Source: Chloroflexota bacterium (lineage in GTDB: Bacteria; Chloroflexota; Anaerolineae; Anaerolineales; Villigracilaceae). Taken from it: a stretch of DNA of 7,710 bases. The notes beneath the pieces were generated by a model that saw nothing but the letters and a program-made list of their open reading frames with translations, was not told the DNA's origin and did no database searches. Location of the stretch: the NCBI GenBank assembly GCA_021823555.1, contig JAKANW010000121.1, forward strand, positions 1 through 7,710, read 5' to 3'. This document shows positions 6,000 to 7,710 of the stretch, one piece after another; within the stretch, counting starts at the first letter, position 1; each line of letters starts with the position of its first letter. A program made the translations under genes and the position numbers.

Positions 6000-7710
6000 A
6001 TGAAATACGGCCATTTTGACGACGAACATCGTGAATATGTGATTGAACAACCGGACACTCCCCTGCCCTGGATCAACTACCTCGGCGGTGAAGCCTACGT
6101 TGGAATTATCTCCAACACCGCCGGCGGATACTCTTTTTATAAAGATGCTCGCCTGCGACGCCTGACCCGTTATCGCCACAACAACGCCCCATTGGATATG
6201 GGCGGACGCTATATCTACCTGCGGGACGACAAGCCGCATCTTTCCGGCCCCTTGTTCTGGTCGCCGTCATGGATGCCGACCCGCCGCCCGTTGGACTCCT
6301 ACGAATGCCGCCACGGGATGGGCTACACCATCATCAAATCGCAACTGGCGGACATCGAATCCCGGACCCGCTACTTCGTGCCCATTGGCGAAAGCCTCGA
6401 AATCTGGGAACTGACTCTCACCAATCACCGCGCCGAGACGGCGGATTTGTCCGTTTTCTCGGCAGTTGAATTCTGCTTGTGGGACGCACTGGATGACGCC
6501 GCCAACTTCCAGCGCAATTACTCTATTGGGCAGGTCGAGGTATGGGCAGGCCTCGACTCTTCTCCTCCCCCCCTCTCCCCTCGCGCTGAGCGAAGTCAAA
6601 GTGCGGGGAGAGGGCTTCCTCTTGGATGTGGGGTCATCATCCATAAGAGCGAGTATCGCGAACGCCGCGACCACTTCGCCTACTTTGCCTGCTCTGAAAG
6701 GCTGACTGGTTACGACACAGATCGCGAGGCTTTCCTGGGACCCTATCGGGGCTGGGATTCGCCTTGGGCGGTGGAAACAGGCCAAACGTCAGATTCGGAG
6801 GCGCACGGCTGGCAGCCTACCGGCGCACACCACGTCAAAATCCAATTGAAATCAGGCGAGCAGAAGAAGATCATCTTCCTGCTGGGCTATCACGAAAATC
6901 CCAAGAATGCCAAGTTCGACCCGCCCGACTCGCAGAACGTCAACCGGCAGACCGTCCTGCCGATCATCGCCCGGTATCTGAATGCGGAAGAGGCCGAGAA
7001 TGCGTTTGTTGGATTGCGTAAACATTGGGACAACTTGCTGGGCAAGTTTACAGTGACCACGCCCGACGTGCACACGAACCGCATGGTCAATATCTGGAAT
7101 GCCTGCCAGACCATGGTCACGTTCAACATGAGCCGCTCGGCTTCGTACTTCGAGAGCGGCATCGGGCGCGGCATGGGCTTCCGCGACTCGAACCAGGATT
7201 TGCTCGGTTTCGTCCATCTCGTCCCCGAGCGCGCCCGCGAGCGGATTCTGGATTTGGCTGCCACGCAACTGCCAACGGGCGGCGCATATCACCAGTACCA
7301 GCCGTTGACCAAGCGCGGCAACAACGATGTCGGCTCGGGCTTCAACGATGACCCACTCTGGCTGGCGCTGTCTGTGACCGCCTACGTGAAGGAAACGGGG
7401 GACTGGAGCATCCTCGATGAGCCTGTACCTTATGATAACCAGCCTGGCTCCGAAACTCCTCTTTATGAGCACCTACAACGTTCCATTCAATACGCGCTGG
7501 ATCATCTCGGCCCACATGGTCTACCACTCATCGGCCGCGCGGACTGGAACGACTGCCTGAATTTGAATTGCTTCTCGGATTCGCCGGGACAGTCCTTTCA
7601 GACCACCACGAACAAGGAAGGCAAAGTGGCGGAGAGTGTGTTCATCGCGGGGTTGTTTGTACTTGCAGCACGTGAACTGATTGACTTGACGCAAAAGTGG
7701 AAAGTGGAAA
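6000..7710 (+). CDS. GH94 cellobiose phosphorylase, 5' part (continues past the window)
   Basis: The frame is open from the ATG at 6000, with GAGG 4 bases upstream, to the right edge: about 570 of roughly 800+ residues. The cytoplasmic enzyme converts cellobiose plus phosphate to glucose 1-phosphate and glucose. The start is supported by the family opening MKYGHFDDEHREYVI, then TPLPWINYLG and AGGYSFYKDARLRRLTRYR. The N-terminal beta-sandwich reads on through SEYRERRDHFAYFA (about 217-230). The helical-barrel domain starts near 360 with MVNIWNACQTMVTFNMSRSA, then GIGRGMGFRDSNQD, SGFNDDPLW and GRADWNDCLNLNCFS. Arg379, Arg390, Asp396 and Asp518 fit, from memory, R351, R362, D368 and the catalytic acid D490 of the Cellulomonas gilvus enzyme, all with the same +28 shift. 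That shift is largely explained by a repeat-like insert at about residues 182-211. The C-terminal phosphate-binding residues are outside the window. Cellobiose is the best guess; a related beta-glucoside remains possible. Confidence 0.93.
   Translation, partial: MKYGHFDDEHREYVIEQPDTPLPWINYLGGEAYVGIISNTAGGYSFYKDARLRRLTRYRHNNAPLDMGGRYIYLRDDKPHLSGPLFWSPSWMPTRRPLDSYECRHGMGYTIIKSQLADIESRTRYFVPIGESLEIWELTLTNHRAETADLSVFSAVEFCLWDALDDAANFQRNYSIGQVEVWAGLDSSPPPLSPRAERSQSAGRGLPLGCGVIIHKSEYRERRDHFAYFACSERLTGYDTDREAFLGPYRGWDSPWAVETGQTSDSEAHGWQPTGAHHVKIQLKSGEQKKIIFLLGYHENPKNAKFDPPDSQNVNRQTVLPIIARYLNAEEAENAFVGLRKHWDNLLGKFTVTTPDVHTNRMVNIWNACQTMVTFNMSRSASYFESGIGRGMGFRDSNQDLLGFVHLVPERARERILDLAATQLPTGGAYHQYQPLTKRGNNDVGSGFNDDPLWLALSVTAYVKETGDWSILDEPVPYDNQPGSETPLYEHLQRSIQYALDHLGPHGLPLIGRADWNDCLNLNCFSDSPGQSFQTTTNKEGKVAESVFIAGLFVLAARELIDLTQKWKVE
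6534..6557 (+). repeat. Inverted repeat at the left border of the GH94 insert
   Basis: GTCGAGG (6534-6540) and CCTCGAC (6551-6557) are perfect inverse complements with a 10-base loop. They straddle the point where the conserved GH94 sequence (SIGQVEV) gives way to the insert. It may be part of the mobile or repeat unit, or chance in GC-rich coding DNA. Confidence 0.35.
6543..6632 (+). repeat. In-frame repeat-like insert within GH94, with 10-bp palindromic arms
   Basis: CCCTCTCCCC (6571-6580) and GGGGAGAGGG (6605-6614) form a perfect 10-bp inverted repeat. After a 2-base bulge, GCGCT (6583-6587) pairs with AGTGC (6600-6604), one pair being G-U, leaving a 12-base loop. The encoded peptide, about residues 182-211 (Pro-, Ser- and Arg-rich, with SSPPPLSPRAERSQS), is unlike the flanking enzyme. 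In the C. gilvus enzyme only about 8 residues lie between EVEV and IYHK (recalled). The arms and the reverse-strand core GACTTCGCTCAG resemble dispersed intergenic palindromic repeats of environmental bacteria, also from memory. Exact borders are estimated. The reading frame is kept without a stop. Confidence 0.65.
7694..7710 (+). repeat. Heptanucleotide tandem repeat AAAGTGG, cut by the window edge
   Basis: Two full copies (7694-7700 and 7701-7707) plus AAA at 7708-7710. It lies in the GH94 frame (KWKVE), just after the helix VFIAGLFVLAARELIDL, where the C. gilvus enzyme has an ordinary loop, so it may be the start of a second insert. Only 17 bases are visible, and the total copy number is unknown. 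Confidence 0.45.

Noticed and set aside
6466..6705. GH94 broken by a frameshift around the palindrome
   Set aside because: Codon-by-codon reading from 6000 to 7710 shows one uninterrupted frame with conserved GH94 sequence on both sides of the insert, so it is an in-frame insertion and not a pseudogene.
6852..7472. Open frames on the - strand opposite GH94
   Set aside because: They mirror a conserved GH94 catalytic region and show no family features of their own.

Overview
The window is a stretch of a sugar-uptake and phosphorolysis operon, with every gene on the + strand. It comes from a bacterium of moderately high GC. The gene order, the protein flavours (family-5 solute-binding protein with Thermotoga-like sugar-binder features, a short GH130, a GH94) and repeat-derived insertions in coding sequence suggest an environmental Chloroflexota (Anaerolineae-like) genome. 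No rRNA or other marker gene is present, so this placement is an inference.

Layout. 1-1019: 3' end of a family-5 extracellular solute-binding protein gene. 1020-1097: a gap with a perfect GC-rich hairpin, then a good ribosome binding site. 1098-2087 and 2094-2951: the two DppB/DppC-type permeases. 2955-3923 and 3910-4866: the two Opp/Dpp-type ATPases, overlapping by 14 bases. 4863-5846: a GH130 phosphorylase whose ATG overlaps the preceding TGA (ATGA). 5847-5999: a 153-base gap with a small hairpin and a weak promoter candidate. 6000 to the right edge: the first ~570 codons of a GH94 cellobiose phosphorylase gene, cut by the window.

How the genes fit together. The binding protein, two permeases and two ATPases form one complete importer. 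Although its parts would be labelled 'dipeptide/oligopeptide transport' by family, the tryptophan-rich binding protein and the two disaccharide phosphorylases downstream point to beta-linked oligosaccharides. GH130 would release mannose 1-phosphate from beta-1,4-mannosides and GH94 would release glucose 1-phosphate from cellobiose, both in the cytoplasm. This matches intake of breakdown products of glucomannan or cellulose, with the bond energy kept as sugar phosphate.

Odd features. The GH94 gene carries an in-frame, repeat-like insert of about 30 codons (around 6543-6632) built on a perfect 10-bp inverted repeat, in a loop that is short in related enzymes. A second repeat-like element, a 7-base tandem repeat, begins at the right edge of the window in the same gene. 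No RNA genes, CRISPR arrays, transposase genes or regulator genes were seen.
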